From: Roseateles_B flavus
GTDB taxonomy: Bacteria > Pseudomonadota > Gammaproteobacteria > Burkholderiales > Burkholderiaceae_C
NCBI RefSeq assembly: GCF_039872765.1
Contig: NZ_JBDPZC010000002.1
Coordinates: forward strand, 434,001-498,000
Direction: 5' to 3'
DNA length: 64,000 bases
The notes under the pieces are model-generated. The model searched no databases and had not been told where the DNA came from. It was given only the letters and a program-made list of their open reading frames with translations. The position numbers were made by a program, and so were the translations under genes. Shown here piece after piece: positions 7,401-15,429 of this stretch (the stretch's first letter is position 1; every line of letters begins with the position of its first letter).

Positions 7401-8740
7401 TCGAGGCACAGAGTCTCGCTGCCCAGGAGCCGGCGGCCACGGCCCCGCCCCAGCGCGAGCTGCACCTCGCCCCGCCCCCGGCCCCGCAGATGCAGCAGCC
7501 CCTGGGCTGGGACGAGGCACAGGCCGCACCGGCCGCGGCCGTCGAGATCGCCAGCGCCATCGCCGGTGCCGCCATGGAGCGCCTCAGCAGCAACCAGGGC
7601 GACATCAACGTCGAGCTGGACCAGCTGCGCGGCCTCAAGCATCCCGGCGACCAGGCGCCCGCCAACCCAGCGCCCTTCCAGGACGCGCCGGTGATCCGCC
7701 TGACCGGCTGGCCCAAGGTCAGCAACTACCTGGGCGACGAGATCTCCGCCGGCTTCGAGATCCGCTGGCAGTTCAACGGCCGCTCGCTGGGCAATGTGCA
7801 GATCGCCCTCTCGCGCAGCAACGACGCCGTGGGCTGGGGCCTGCAGGTGCACGCCCGCATCATGGACGACGCCATCGTCTACCCGCGCCAGTCGCCCAGC
7901 TTCGCGGCCATCCGCGTGCGCTTCGACTACCGCTTCACCCGCGCCGTCGGTTCCGATGTGCTGGCCCACCAGGAGGTCCACCTCTTCGGCAACGGCCGCC
8001 ACAACATCAGCGGCGAATGGACGCAGGCCAGCACCTTCAGCCTGGCCGTGGAGGAAGAGGATCCGCGCCTGCTGCAGGCGCAGATGCCGGCCCAGGAGCT
8101 CAGCGGCGCCCTGGCCTTCATGGCCCGCACCGCCGCCCCCACGGCCCCCTCGCAGACCCTGCGCAACGCCCTGGGCGCGACCAGCGGCATGCGCAAGGCC
8201 CTGCTGGAGGTGGCGGCCCGCGAGCTGGGCGTGCGCGAGGAGGCCAACCCTCGCGCCGGCGAATCGGGCCAGGACCCCACCATCAACTCCGACAGCGAAG
8301 GCCGCATCGTGATGTACCTGCAGGAATGCGGGGTGGGCGCCGCGCAAGGCCAGGCCAACCCGGCCTACTGCGCCGCCTTCGCCACCACCATGCTGCGTCA
8401 GGCCGGCTACCGCGGCGTCAACGGCAGCGCCAGCGCCTCGCGGCTGCGCCAGCAGTTCGAGAGCGCCGGCAAGTTCCAGCTGCTGGACGCCAGCCGGCCC
8501 TACGACCCCGCCCGCGACTACCGCGCCCAGCCCGGCGACCTCTACTTCAAGGGCGCCCACGGCCACGAGACGCATGTGGGCATCGTGGTGGCCGTGGAGG
8601 ACAACGGCACCCTGCACACCATCGAGGGCAACACCTGGGGCGCGGGCGGGCCGGCGCAGTCAGGCGTCATGGAACGCACCATCCGGCCCAGCCACGGCCA
8701 GCAGCGCGCCGCCATCGCCGGCTTCGGCGTGCTGAGCTGA
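4493..8740 (+). CDS. Giant three-module protease-like protein (YiiX/NlpC-P60-like, trypsin-like, CHAP)
   Basis: The 1415-aa protein starts behind a perfect AAGGAG six bases upstream. Residues 1-130 form an unnamed N-terminal domain, followed by an Ala/Pro linker. Residues about 245-400 look like a permuted papain-like (YiiX/NlpC-P60) domain with SHVMLYLGGG and a catalytic-type Cys in YCSQLV near residue 380. Residues about 490-710 are a trypsin-like domain with His in TNAHVV (about 530), Asp in DFDFAVV and Ser in GSSGSPV (about 660). Residues about 1230-1415 are a CHAP-like amidase/peptidase with Cys in AYCAAF (about 1292), His in ETHVGIV and Asn in EGNTW. The 710-1230 part is unassigned. No signal peptide is seen. 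Substrates are unknown; cell-wall peptide, or the paralogous operon proteins, are possibilities. Confidence 0.85.
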   Translation: MPRIQANRDQVDDRFSVLGFTIRTESPLFEVAVATDPALFRADARGRRGRRNFYSSRAQGVLRARRGEAVYLLPQDVLANFVGQPKLYFGLATYKDGTPQQPDFVQLPQSGNMYVSLSGLSERGLRRSVGAFNGSSYGQAATGRDPSLEWGGDSTAARPATAPAPAAAPSAARPAAANGAAAPAGTATPVAAGLDYDDGFGPFPAAQSDEGVQAYRQKDTGEQPASQSPDTQAMDIPLDPGAGGRSIGLDALQAGDIIVSTTRAWVSRAIRLGTLSPVSHVMLYLGGGRVIEAVGSGVREVQLEAAIADAILAVAYRVPNLSATQRDRVLREARQFKDQPYNYPGIVQRGVAIVAPVTGAVVDAISRLLSVPRQQAHAVYCSQLVLEAYQRAGISLLSSPASQSTPEAVARFAQGRLGYVGHLKAEDVPLGIQFALDEDSPEAGAPYAAQKPEQAVQPQGWVEPQEVLLKAYNGTLGDQIRLFADTVRWIAGVDDTRALPHSAICQVLCYNGERMIGKATAFFIAQRLLLTNAHVVNGCTKLVIIPGKVGDGAGSEPFGRFETTTWRAHPSYSRGSRDFDFAVVLAPRNAPGGFLSPVEELTQSRPEGVAVCGYSARSRRDDPVGTIVNAVLNPDKQHVHRGYVREITDEVMHYDVQELAGSSGSPVYWIEGGAFPRVHVVGVNAGPRDGTTNSGVRLTRAKVQWIRDRARDMGVSVSFEAEGGEEPNHVSEAQSAEALIIDSDDVTRLQRHLPAWRDLYTWTAPSSLTAPLAARNMRIQRFADAHGALNLDRYEVRISRLPSGATPESLVAEIRKNINQYVDTRNSEFIPYDASDATLWSSNSPFGAVLKIDILGPDNASVVCSLAEARRWRFTTIHAPWSGDHPVSGHREFGIRPDGDGFIFFTRAADRATDGIAETVVWAGANHLWQSLQRKVTDYVNSHGGAASILPHFSERFHPRVAAILAQEVIEAQSLAAQEPAATAPPQRELHLAPPPAPQMQQPLGWDEAQAAPAAAVEIASAIAGAAMERLSSNQGDINVELDQLRGLKHPGDQAPANPAPFQDAPVIRLTGWPKVSNYLGDEISAGFEIRWQFNGRSLGNVQIALSRSNDAVGWGLQVHARIMDDAIVYPRQSPSFAAIRVRFDYRFTRAVGSDVLAHQEVHLFGNGRHNISGEWTQASTFSLAVEEEDPRLLQAQMPAQELSGALAFMARTAAPTAPSQTLRNALGATSGMRKALLEVAARELGVREEANPRAGESGQDPTINSDSEGRIVMYLQECGVGAAQGQANPAYCAAFATTMLRQAGYRGVNGSASASRLRQQFESAGKFQLLDASRPYDPARDYRAQPGDLYFKGAHGHETHVGIVVAVEDNGTLHTIEGNTWGAGGPAQSGVMERTIRPSHGQQRAAIAGFGVLS

Positions 8741-8768
8741 AGCCCCGACCACGAGACCCATCCCGCCC

Positions 8769-9827
8769 ATGGCCATGGACCCGCATCCGCAGTTCGCCAG
8801 CGCCCCGGCGCCCACCGTCGGCTTCGACGAGGGGGTGCAGGCCCTGGGCGGCCTGCCGGGCATGCTGCCCGGGCTCAGCGGCAACGCCGTGCCTGCCCCG
8901 AGGCAAGCCCTGACCCCCAGCCCGGCGCCAGCCTCGCCCTCGCCCCCGCCCAAGCCGCCCGCCACCGAGACCCTGGCCCAGCGCACCGGCAACCTGATCA
9001 ACGAGGTCGACTTCCCCGGCTTCGTGGCCCAGCTGGTCAACGGCACCTTCGACGCCATCGTCGACGCCTCCATCCGCCAGATGGAGAGCTATGCCGAGCT
9101 GGTGGCCGCCGTGGCCAAGACCACCGAGCAGTTCACCGAGGAGAACGTCAGCACCAACCAGGCGCGCGACTGGGTGGCCCAGCAGTACGGTGCCGACGTG
9201 GCCGTGCTCCTGCCCCGCGGCAGCGACGACCAGCTGCGCCAGCCCATGCTGGTGCCGCGCGGCGAAGGCCACAGCCCGGCCTGGCTCGCGAACTACGGCG
9301 TCGGTGACCAGGAGCTCAGCAGCGAGCTGCTGGAGAGCGTGGTCCTGCCCCAGGCCCGCGCCCAGCTGGGCCGCGAGCGCCAGCAGCTGCTGGCCACGCT
9401 GGTGATGATGGGTCTCAACCGCGTGGCGGTGAAGGACGGCTCCATCAGCGCCAAGGTCATGTTCCGCGCCGTGGCCAACGACAAGGCCACGGTGCAGTAC
9501 GCGCAAGGCCAGGACCCCGGCTCGGCCTCGGGCAGCAACTGGGGCAGCCGCGGCTCGCTGGCGGCGTCCTCGGGCGTGTCGACCATGGTCAGCACGCTCA
9601 ACCTCAACGCCCAGAGCGACACCAGCCTCAGCGCGACCATGTTCGGCGAGGTCAAGCTCAACTTCGTCTCCGAGACCCTGCCGCTGGACAAGATGGCCGA
9701 TGCGATGAAGCTGGCCATGGTCCAGCGCCATGCCGCGCTGGGGCCGCGCGCCGCGGCGCCTCTGCCTGCCGCCACGCCGGCCACGCCCGCCGTTCCGGCC
9801 GCCCCCACTGAACCCGGGAGGAGCTGA
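8769..9827 (+). CDS. Paralogue family member 1 (FPxFV/RQQLLA protein), 352 aa
   Basis: This is the shortest of four related proteins in the operon. After a Pro/Ala-rich stretch of about 65 residues come the three shared blocks: VDFPGFVAQLVNG near residue 79 leading into a long helix, RQQLLATLVMMG near 203 followed by a GSISAKVMF strand, and EVKLNF near 293 followed by LPLDKM. It lacks the N-terminal block that the other three have. No signal peptide or membrane segment is seen. The start is uncertain by two codons (ATG at 8769 or 8775), and no strong ribosome site is visible. Its stop overlaps the next start by one base (TGATG). I do not recognise the family. Confidence 0.75.
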   Translation: MAMDPHPQFASAPAPTVGFDEGVQALGGLPGMLPGLSGNAVPAPRQALTPSPAPASPSPPPKPPATETLAQRTGNLINEVDFPGFVAQLVNGTFDAIVDASIRQMESYAELVAAVAKTTEQFTEENVSTNQARDWVAQQYGADVAVLLPRGSDDQLRQPMLVPRGEGHSPAWLANYGVGDQELSSELLESVVLPQARAQLGRERQQLLATLVMMGLNRVAVKDGSISAKVMFRAVANDKATVQYAQGQDPGSASGSNWGSRGSLAASSGVSTMVSTLNLNAQSDTSLSATMFGEVKLNFVSETLPLDKMADAMKLAMVQRHAALGPRAAAPLPAATPATPAVPAAPTEPGRS

Positions 9828-10099
9828 TGCTGCGCGCCCTCTCCACCGTGATCGACGAGCTGCAGACCGCCATGGCGCCCCTGCTGCATGAGGCGCTGGC
9901 GCCCGCCGGCGTGGCCCGCATCCGGCTGGCCGAGGCGCAGTTCGACCTGCCCCTGGACCTGGCCCTGGTCTTCTCTGACGGCGGCCCCTGCCTGCTGGCC
10001 GAGCTGCCGCGCTCCAGCAGCGACGGCCACTGGCATGTGGACCGCTCGCGCCTGCGCTTCGTGCTGCGCGCCGAGCTGGAAGAGGAGGTGTCGCCATGA
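9827..10099 (+). CDS. Small 90-aa protein, possibly trypsin-co-occurring-like
   Basis: This 90-aa protein has an N-terminal helix and then two or three beta strands (RIRLAEAQFDLPLDLALVF, then a stretch ending RFVLRAEL). That order is reminiscent of the small domains named Trypco in Pfam, which occur beside trypsin-like proteases. The resemblance is by eye only. It overlaps the gene before by one base and the gene after by four (ATGA), so all three are coupled. Ribosome site GGAGG lies within the preceding gene. Confidence 0.65.
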   Translation: MLRALSTVIDELQTAMAPLLHEALAPAGVARIRLAEAQFDLPLDLALVFSDGGPCLLAELPRSSSDGHWHVDRSRLRFVLRAELEEEVSP

Positions 10100-10926
10100 G
10101 CGGCAGGGATGACGCCCCCCAGGTCAGCCAGCTCTCGGGCGTAGGCGACCTGGGTGTGCCCTTTGACGTCTTCATCCAGGCGCTGACCCTGCAGCTGGAC
10201 AAGGCCCAGGCCGCCATGGCCCTCAAGGCCCGCGTGGGCAAGCTGCCACTGACCTTTGCCGTGAAGGACGTGCAGCTGGACCTGCGCGCCTTCGTGCGCA
10301 TGGTCGAGGAGGATGTCTGGGTGCGCCCTGCCGGCCCGGGCGAGGCCGAGGCCAGCAGCATCAAGCTGGCGCTGACCACGGTCACCAAGCCCATGATCGA
10401 CGAGAACGCCGTCAGCTACGAGGCTCACGATGCCAAGCTGGATCTGAAGGAAGCGCTGGGCGAGCGCATCAGCACCGAGGAACAGCGCCAGTTGGAGCGC
10501 ATCGGCGTGCACACCATCCAGCAGCTGCAGGAGCTGAAGAAGTCCGCCGGGGCCGATGTGGTCGCGCGCCTGGCCCGCATGCCGGTGAACCGCCTGCAGC
10601 AGGCCATGATGGCTGCCACCGCGCCGCGGGTGCAGCGGGTGGACAGCGCGCCCGCCGTCGGCGACGAGGGCGGTGCCCGCTCGCGCGTCACCCTCAGCAC
10701 GCCTTCACTCAAGAGCGGGCGGCTGCCCCAGGTACGGGTCAATGGCCAGCGGCTGCCCGTGCGCCAGGCCGAGGCCATGGCCCTGGAGCTGAGCGTGGAC
10801 CCCGAGCACATGGGCCAGGAAGCCGAGATCGACTTCGGCGACGGCGAGACCGCCCGCCTGCGCCTCAGCGCCGGTGCCATGGGCAGCTGGCACGAGGCCG
10901 AGGCCACCGCCAAGGAGCAGCCATGA
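10096..10926 (+). CDS. 276-aa protein with Trypco-like N-terminus, HhH-like middle and beta-rich C-terminus
   Basis: Residues about 15-110 give a helix and strands resembling the preceding 90-aa protein (PLTFAVKDVQLDLRAF). Residues about 135-175 have a helix-hairpin-helix-like pattern (LERIGVHTIQQLQEL, then GADVVARLARMPVNRL). The last 70 residues are beta-rich (QVRVNGQRLPVRQAE, then AEIDFGDGETARL) and could be an Ig/TIG-like fold. It may be an adaptor joining the proteases to the paralogous proteins. This is an inference from order and pattern only. It overlaps both neighbours by four bases. Confidence 0.65.
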   Translation: MSGRDDAPQVSQLSGVGDLGVPFDVFIQALTLQLDKAQAAMALKARVGKLPLTFAVKDVQLDLRAFVRMVEEDVWVRPAGPGEAEASSIKLALTTVTKPMIDENAVSYEAHDAKLDLKEALGERISTEEQRQLERIGVHTIQQLQELKKSAGADVVARLARMPVNRLQQAMMAATAPRVQRVDSAPAVGDEGGARSRVTLSTPSLKSGRLPQVRVNGQRLPVRQAEAMALELSVDPEHMGQEAEIDFGDGETARLRLSAGAMGSWHEAEATAKEQP

Positions 10927-12356
10927 TGGCCCTGCCCTCCGACTGGCCCAAGCAGCTGCCGCGCCGCCTGCTGCTCACCCTGCGCCTGGGCGAGATGCCC
11001 GAGCATGTGCCCGCCTGGCGCGCCTGCCAGCGCCACGGCGTGCCCTTTGGCGAGCACCTGGACGGCGGCCCCATCGACCGCCTGCTGTCCCACTTTGGCG
11101 GCGGCATGCGCCTGGCCCGCGTGCACAGCGCGCGCACCGGCCGCGAGCAGGCGCCTTCGCGCGTGGGCGCCCGGCGCTTCGACGACATCGAGCAGCTCAG
11201 CGGCGTGGCCCGCGTGCTGCGCATCGAGCTGCAGCAGGGCGATCGCCTGCCCGAGCTGATGACGGCCCTGGCCCAGCTGCCCACGGTGGAGCATGCGCGG
11301 CCCGAGCGCCTCGTCGACATGGGGCTGGACGGCAGCGCCGTGCATCCCTCCCCGCTGCCCGCCGCCGTGCCGCAGGCGGCCAGCGTCGACATGCAGGAGG
11401 CCTGGGCCGCGCGCGACCTGATCCGCCTGACCGAGGCCCTGGCCTATGCACCGGGCGACCCGACCGTGATCATGGGCCTGGCCGACACCGGCGTGGTGAT
11501 GGACCACCCCGCCCTGCACCGCGCCCTGCGCCCCGGCTTCGACACCGTGGACCTGCAGGCCGGCGCCGGCGGCCCCGAGCTGGTGGGCGACGACGCCGGC
11601 GCGGACGCCGACCCGCAGGACGAAGTCGGCCACGGCACCGGCTGCGCCGGCATCGTCTGCGCCGACAGCCCCGAGCTGCCCCCGGGCGCGGCGGGCCGGT
11701 GCCAGGTCTTGCCTGCCCGGGTGCTGGGCGCGGCGCTGAAGGGCCAGCGGCGCGTGGGTATCGGGTCCGTGGCCAATATCGACGCGGGCATGAAGCGCCT
11801 GATCGACCTGGGCGTGAAGGTCATCAACATGAGCTTCGGCACCGCTTCCTCCCAGCTGAGCCCGGACGAGCCGCCGCCCCACAGCGAGGTGGTGCGCTAT
11901 GCCCTGGCGCGCGGCGTGATCCTGGTGGCGGCCAGCGGCAACTCCGGCCTCACCGAGCCCTTCTACCCCGCCGCCCTGCCCGGCGTGATCGCCGTGGGCG
12001 CCGTGGACCTGCAGGGCAAGCCCGCCCGCTTCTCCACCCGCGGCGATCACGTGGCGCTCAGCGCGCCCGGCCAGGGCATCTGGACCTGCGGCCTGAACGG
12101 CTGGCAGCGCGCCAACGGCACCAGCTTCGCGGCGCCCTTCGTGTCGGCCGTCTGCGCGCTGATGGCGGCGCGGGCCGAGGCCCGGGCCTGCCCCATCGAT
12201 CCCGAGATGACCCGCCAGCTGCTCATGCAGAGCAGCCGGCCCCATGCCCAGGCCGGCGAGTCCGGCATGGGCCGCGGCGTGCTCGACGCCCTGGCCGCCC
12301 TGCGCGCCCTGGACGACTGGCTGGACCGCCACGACGGCCTCCAGGCCGACGACTGA
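10923..12356 (+). CDS. S8 family (subtilisin-like) serine peptidase without signal peptide
   Basis: This 477-aa subtilase has its catalytic triad intact: Asp188 in LADTGVVMDHP, His237 in GHGTGCAGI and Ser401 in NGTSFAAP, with the oxyanion Asn in AASGNSG near 340. About 170 residues precede the catalytic domain and are not a recognisable I9 propeptide. There is no signal peptide, so the enzyme should act inside the cell or leave by an unseen route. It is coupled to the preceding gene by an ATGA overlap. Together with the trypsin-like and CHAP modules it makes proteolysis the main enzymatic theme of the operon. Its target is unknown; processing of the four paralogues is an obvious hypothesis. 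Confidence 0.88.
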   Translation: MMALPSDWPKQLPRRLLLTLRLGEMPEHVPAWRACQRHGVPFGEHLDGGPIDRLLSHFGGGMRLARVHSARTGREQAPSRVGARRFDDIEQLSGVARVLRIELQQGDRLPELMTALAQLPTVEHARPERLVDMGLDGSAVHPSPLPAAVPQAASVDMQEAWAARDLIRLTEALAYAPGDPTVIMGLADTGVVMDHPALHRALRPGFDTVDLQAGAGGPELVGDDAGADADPQDEVGHGTGCAGIVCADSPELPPGAAGRCQVLPARVLGAALKGQRRVGIGSVANIDAGMKRLIDLGVKVINMSFGTASSQLSPDEPPPHSEVVRYALARGVILVAASGNSGLTEPFYPAALPGVIAVGAVDLQGKPARFSTRGDHVALSAPGQGIWTCGLNGWQRANGTSFAAPFVSAVCALMAARAEARACPIDPEMTRQLLMQSSRPHAQAGESGMGRGVLDALAALRALDDWLDRHDGLQADD

Positions 12357-12388
12357 CCCTGTGCATGACCGAGTGACAAGGAGCCCCC

Positions 12389-14356
12389 ATGGCCAGCCAA
12401 AACCCCAAGAAGACAGCGCAGCGCAAGGCGGCCCCACCGGTCGCTGCGGCGCCTCGCGCCCCGCGCAAGAAGACGAGCGCCGCCGCTGCAGCGCCGCCAC
12501 CCCCCACCCGCAAGGCCAGCGCCCCGGCGCGGGCCCGTCCCTCCCGTGCGGGCCTCGCCGCACCCAAAGCCACCGCCCCCGCTGCGGCAGCCAACACCCA
12601 AACAGGAGCCACCCAAATGAACCGCATCCTCTTCATCGACCTGGCCGAACGTGACCGCAACCGCCGCGCCGAGATCCGCGTGCGCATCGCCAACCTGGAG
12701 CGCATCGAGAACACCAAGGCCCGCTCCGGCGGCCTGGGCCCGGACCTGAAGAAGGAACTCGACGACCTGCGTGCCCAGCTCGCCGACCGCGACACCACCG
12801 ACGAGCTCTACCGCGGCGTGGCCGAGCAGGTCTCGGGCAAGCCCTGGGCGGTGCTGTCGCAGACCGGGCAGACCGACTACGTGATGCGCTACGGCTTCAT
12901 GGGCAGCCAGTACGGCGTGCAGCCCAATGACCTGGGCGTGGAGGAGAAGGAGATCCTGGCCGTCTGCGGCTTGCTGCTGCTGGACGGCATCCAGGGTCCG
13001 GACAACCTGAACTTCGTCTCCAAGGTCACCATCGCGCGCGGCGAGTTCGAGCAGAACCGCGCCCTGTTCATGGCCGCCTTCAACCGCTTCACCACGCGCC
13101 ATGAGGTGACGCTCAAGTCGCAGATCGAGAAAGGCTACGTGGACCCGGAGGCGCCCGGCTTCATCAGCGGCCGCAGCAGCACTAGCAGCACGAAGGGCAG
13201 CAGCTATCTGGTGCCGGACCCGGACGACACCGTGTACGCCGTCTCCGCCAACAGCCTGGCCTCCATCGTGCGCCGCATTCGCGACGAAGGCATCTCGCCC
13301 AACGACCCGTGGCTCACCAGCCGCATGGACAACGCCTTCAACCTGCTGACCGGCATGGTGGAAGGCGCCCCGCCCTCGGCCCTGGAGATCATGCTGCCGG
13401 ACCTGGAAGAGGCCGTGGACGTGGAGATCCAGAAGGAGAACCTCCAGGCCTCGCAGGCCATCTACTTCGCCTACCAGCTGGAGGAGATGCGCATGTTCCA
13501 GGTGGTGGACAAGATCGTGGACCTCTTCCGCGGCGGCCTGCTGCCCCTGGGCAAGGGCACGGTGGGCGACAAGCTCTTCAAGTACTTCAAGACCAGCACC
13601 GAGCGCATCACCGAGGCCGAGCGCCGCGAGCTCTACTACCGCATGTTCGGCGCGCCCGGTGGCAACCCCAGTGCCGGCGACCCGAACCGGGACTTCAACG
13701 AGCTGTGGCTGCGCTTCGTCTCGGCCGTGTCCAGCTTCGCGCGCCAGATCTCGGTGGAGCGGCTGCTGCGCAACAACGTGCCCATGGCCGTCAGCCAGGA
13801 GCAGGTGCGCAAGGCCGCGCGCGACCTGGGCGCCAACCTCTCGCGCAACGGTTACGGCATCGCCTACTTCGCCGCGACCGAGCTGCAGAACACCATCATC
13901 AACTTCCGCGACATCCTGCAGGACCCCGACCTGCGCTCGGCCTTCGGCGCCCGCGACATGTGGCAGGTGATCGACATGGTCAACGTCAACTACCTGGGCG
14001 GCGCCAAGAACACGCACCGCTTCCGCACGCAGTCGCGCGCCGGGGCCATCATCATTCGCTGGATCTCCGAGAACATCCAGCGCCTGGCCAACATCTCGGG
14101 CCCGGTGCTGTCCATCGACGAGATCTCCAACCCGCAGATGCGCATCTCCAGCGGCGCCAACCCCACGCTCAAGCCCACCGACTGGGATCTGGTCAATGCC
14201 TGCGAGCAATGGCTGGCGGTGATGGGCGTGCAGGAGCAGAGCGTGGAGCACTACTCCCAGTCCATCGAGGCCCCGGCCATGACCAGCCGGCCCATCGACA
14301 TGCCCCAGGCCGCGCGCGATGTGCTGGCCTCCGTGGGCGTGAACCTGCCGGTCTGA
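12389..14356 (+). CDS. Unknown 655-aa protein with basic Ala/Lys/Pro N-terminal tail
   Basis: The first 76 residues are rich in Lys, Arg, Ala and Pro like histone H1 or AlgP tails. The rest (from MNRILFIDL) is a mostly helical soluble domain of about 580 residues that I do not recognise. A short coiled-coil-like stretch lies at about 85-130, and a Ser/Thr-rich loop near 265. Two starts are well supported: ATG at 12389 behind AAGGAG, and an internal ATG at 12617 behind AGGAG. So a tailed and a tail-less form may both be made. The last residues (DMPQAARDVLASVGVNLPV) look like a short conserved tail. It may be a scaffold, but no function can be given. Confidence 0.75.
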   Translation: MASQNPKKTAQRKAAPPVAAAPRAPRKKTSAAAAAPPPPTRKASAPARARPSRAGLAAPKATAPAAAANTQTGATQMNRILFIDLAERDRNRRAEIRVRIANLERIENTKARSGGLGPDLKKELDDLRAQLADRDTTDELYRGVAEQVSGKPWAVLSQTGQTDYVMRYGFMGSQYGVQPNDLGVEEKEILAVCGLLLLDGIQGPDNLNFVSKVTIARGEFEQNRALFMAAFNRFTTRHEVTLKSQIEKGYVDPEAPGFISGRSSTSSTKGSSYLVPDPDDTVYAVSANSLASIVRRIRDEGISPNDPWLTSRMDNAFNLLTGMVEGAPPSALEIMLPDLEEAVDVEIQKENLQASQAIYFAYQLEEMRMFQVVDKIVDLFRGGLLPLGKGTVGDKLFKYFKTSTERITEAERRELYYRMFGAPGGNPSAGDPNRDFNELWLRFVSAVSSFARQISVERLLRNNVPMAVSQEQVRKAARDLGANLSRNGYGIAYFAATELQNTIINFRDILQDPDLRSAFGARDMWQVIDMVNVNYLGGAKNTHRFRTQSRAGAIIIRWISENIQRLANISGPVLSIDEISNPQMRISSGANPTLKPTDWDLVNACEQWLAVMGVQEQSVEHYSQSIEAPAMTSRPIDMPQAARDVLASVGVNLPV

Positions 14357-14372
14357 GCCCAGGAGGCTTGTC

Positions 14373-15428
14373 ATGACGCAACCGATGTTCAAGCACGTGG
14401 CGCAGTCGCTGGCGGTGGCCTCGCGCCGCCTCGGCGTCAGCGATCCCATGGACTATGTGGGCCCCATGCTGCAACGCAGCTTCGCCCGGCCTGAGAACGA
14501 CCTGGCCTATGCCAACAACGCGCTGACGCCCGGCGCCGTGCCCTACGAGCCCTCCTTCTCGGAGAGCGAGCCGCGCATGCTGCGCTTCACCATCTCGCCG
14601 CTGGAGCCCGAGGCCAGCCCCATGGCCCGGCGCGACGAAGCCACGCGCGAGCTGCGCCGCCTGGTCTACCCCATCTTCGGCCGCGATGCCCTGCGCTGGT
14701 TCGACGAGCGCAGCGAGGCCTGGCGGGGCATGTCTGGCCTCTCGTGGATGAACTTCGGCGCCTGGTTCGGCAGCGCCTTCGACGAGGACGGGCTCTACGC
14801 CGCCAAGATCTACTACGAGCTCAATCCGCAGCAGATCGAGGCCCTGAGCCCGGGCCTGGCCCGGCTCACGCGCCGGGTGATGATGCTCTACCCGCGGCTC
14901 ATGCCCATCTTCACCAGCATCGGCTGCAAGCGCGACGCGGGCTCGCAGCGCGTGACCTTCATGCACCGCGGGCCGCTGGTGCTGTCCGAGCTGGGATCGC
15001 TGATGAACGAGCTGGGCCTGGCCCAGCGCCTGCCCTCGCTGATGCGCGCCGTGGGCGTGGCCCTGGGTGGGCGCTTCGAGCTGCCGCACGGCTCAGCCCT
15101 GCTGGGCCTGCGCGAGACGCCCGAGGGCGCGGAGCTCAAGCTGGAGATCCTGCTCTCCGCCCTGCCCGACCTGCCCACCGGCTTCGTCGACCTGGTGCGC
15201 CTGGGCCTGGCCGAGCGCCCGCGCCAGCTGATGGCCCTGGAGCGCTGGCTGCAGGCCTTCGGCGTGGATGATGCGCGCGAGCAGGGCCATTTCTCGGTGC
15301 TGTCCGTGCGGGTCACGCCGCGCAGCGACGCCCGCATCAGCCTCTATGTGCGCCCCATCGAGTTCGAGCTGCGCGACCAGATGAACGAGCGCGCATCCGC
15401 CGGTCACGTCCTGAGCCCCGAGGTGTGA
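14373..15428 (+). CDS. Unknown 351-aa protein, faintly like an ABBA-fold prenyltransferase
   Basis: A strong AGGAGG precedes the ATG. The protein is soluble and alternates strand pairs with helices: AKIYYELNP, then GGRFELPHGSALLGLRET, then GHFSVLSVRVTPR and ISLYVRP. Such repeated alpha-beta-beta-alpha units, with strands carrying Lys/Tyr, recall aromatic prenyltransferases of the ABBA fold, but I see no diagnostic motif and the match is weak. It follows the 655-aa gene by 16 bases and is one base from the next start. If the fold were confirmed, the operon could modify one of its own proteins or a small molecule. Confidence 0.65.
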   Translation: MTQPMFKHVAQSLAVASRRLGVSDPMDYVGPMLQRSFARPENDLAYANNALTPGAVPYEPSFSESEPRMLRFTISPLEPEASPMARRDEATRELRRLVYPIFGRDALRWFDERSEAWRGMSGLSWMNFGAWFGSAFDEDGLYAAKIYYELNPQQIEALSPGLARLTRRVMMLYPRLMPIFTSIGCKRDAGSQRVTFMHRGPLVLSELGSLMNELGLAQRLPSLMRAVGVALGGRFELPHGSALLGLRETPEGAELKLEILLSALPDLPTGFVDLVRLGLAERPRQLMALERWLQAFGVDDAREQGHFSVLSVRVTPRSDARISLYVRPIEFELRDQMNERASAGHVLSPEV

Positions 15429-15429
15429 G

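Noticed and set aside
3791..8617. A 1608-codon open frame on the minus strand opposite the SARP gene and the giant protease gene
   Set aside because: It follows from high GC at third positions on the plus strand. Its translation is Ala/Gly/Val/Arg-rich with no motif, and the plus-strand genes have clear catalytic residues.
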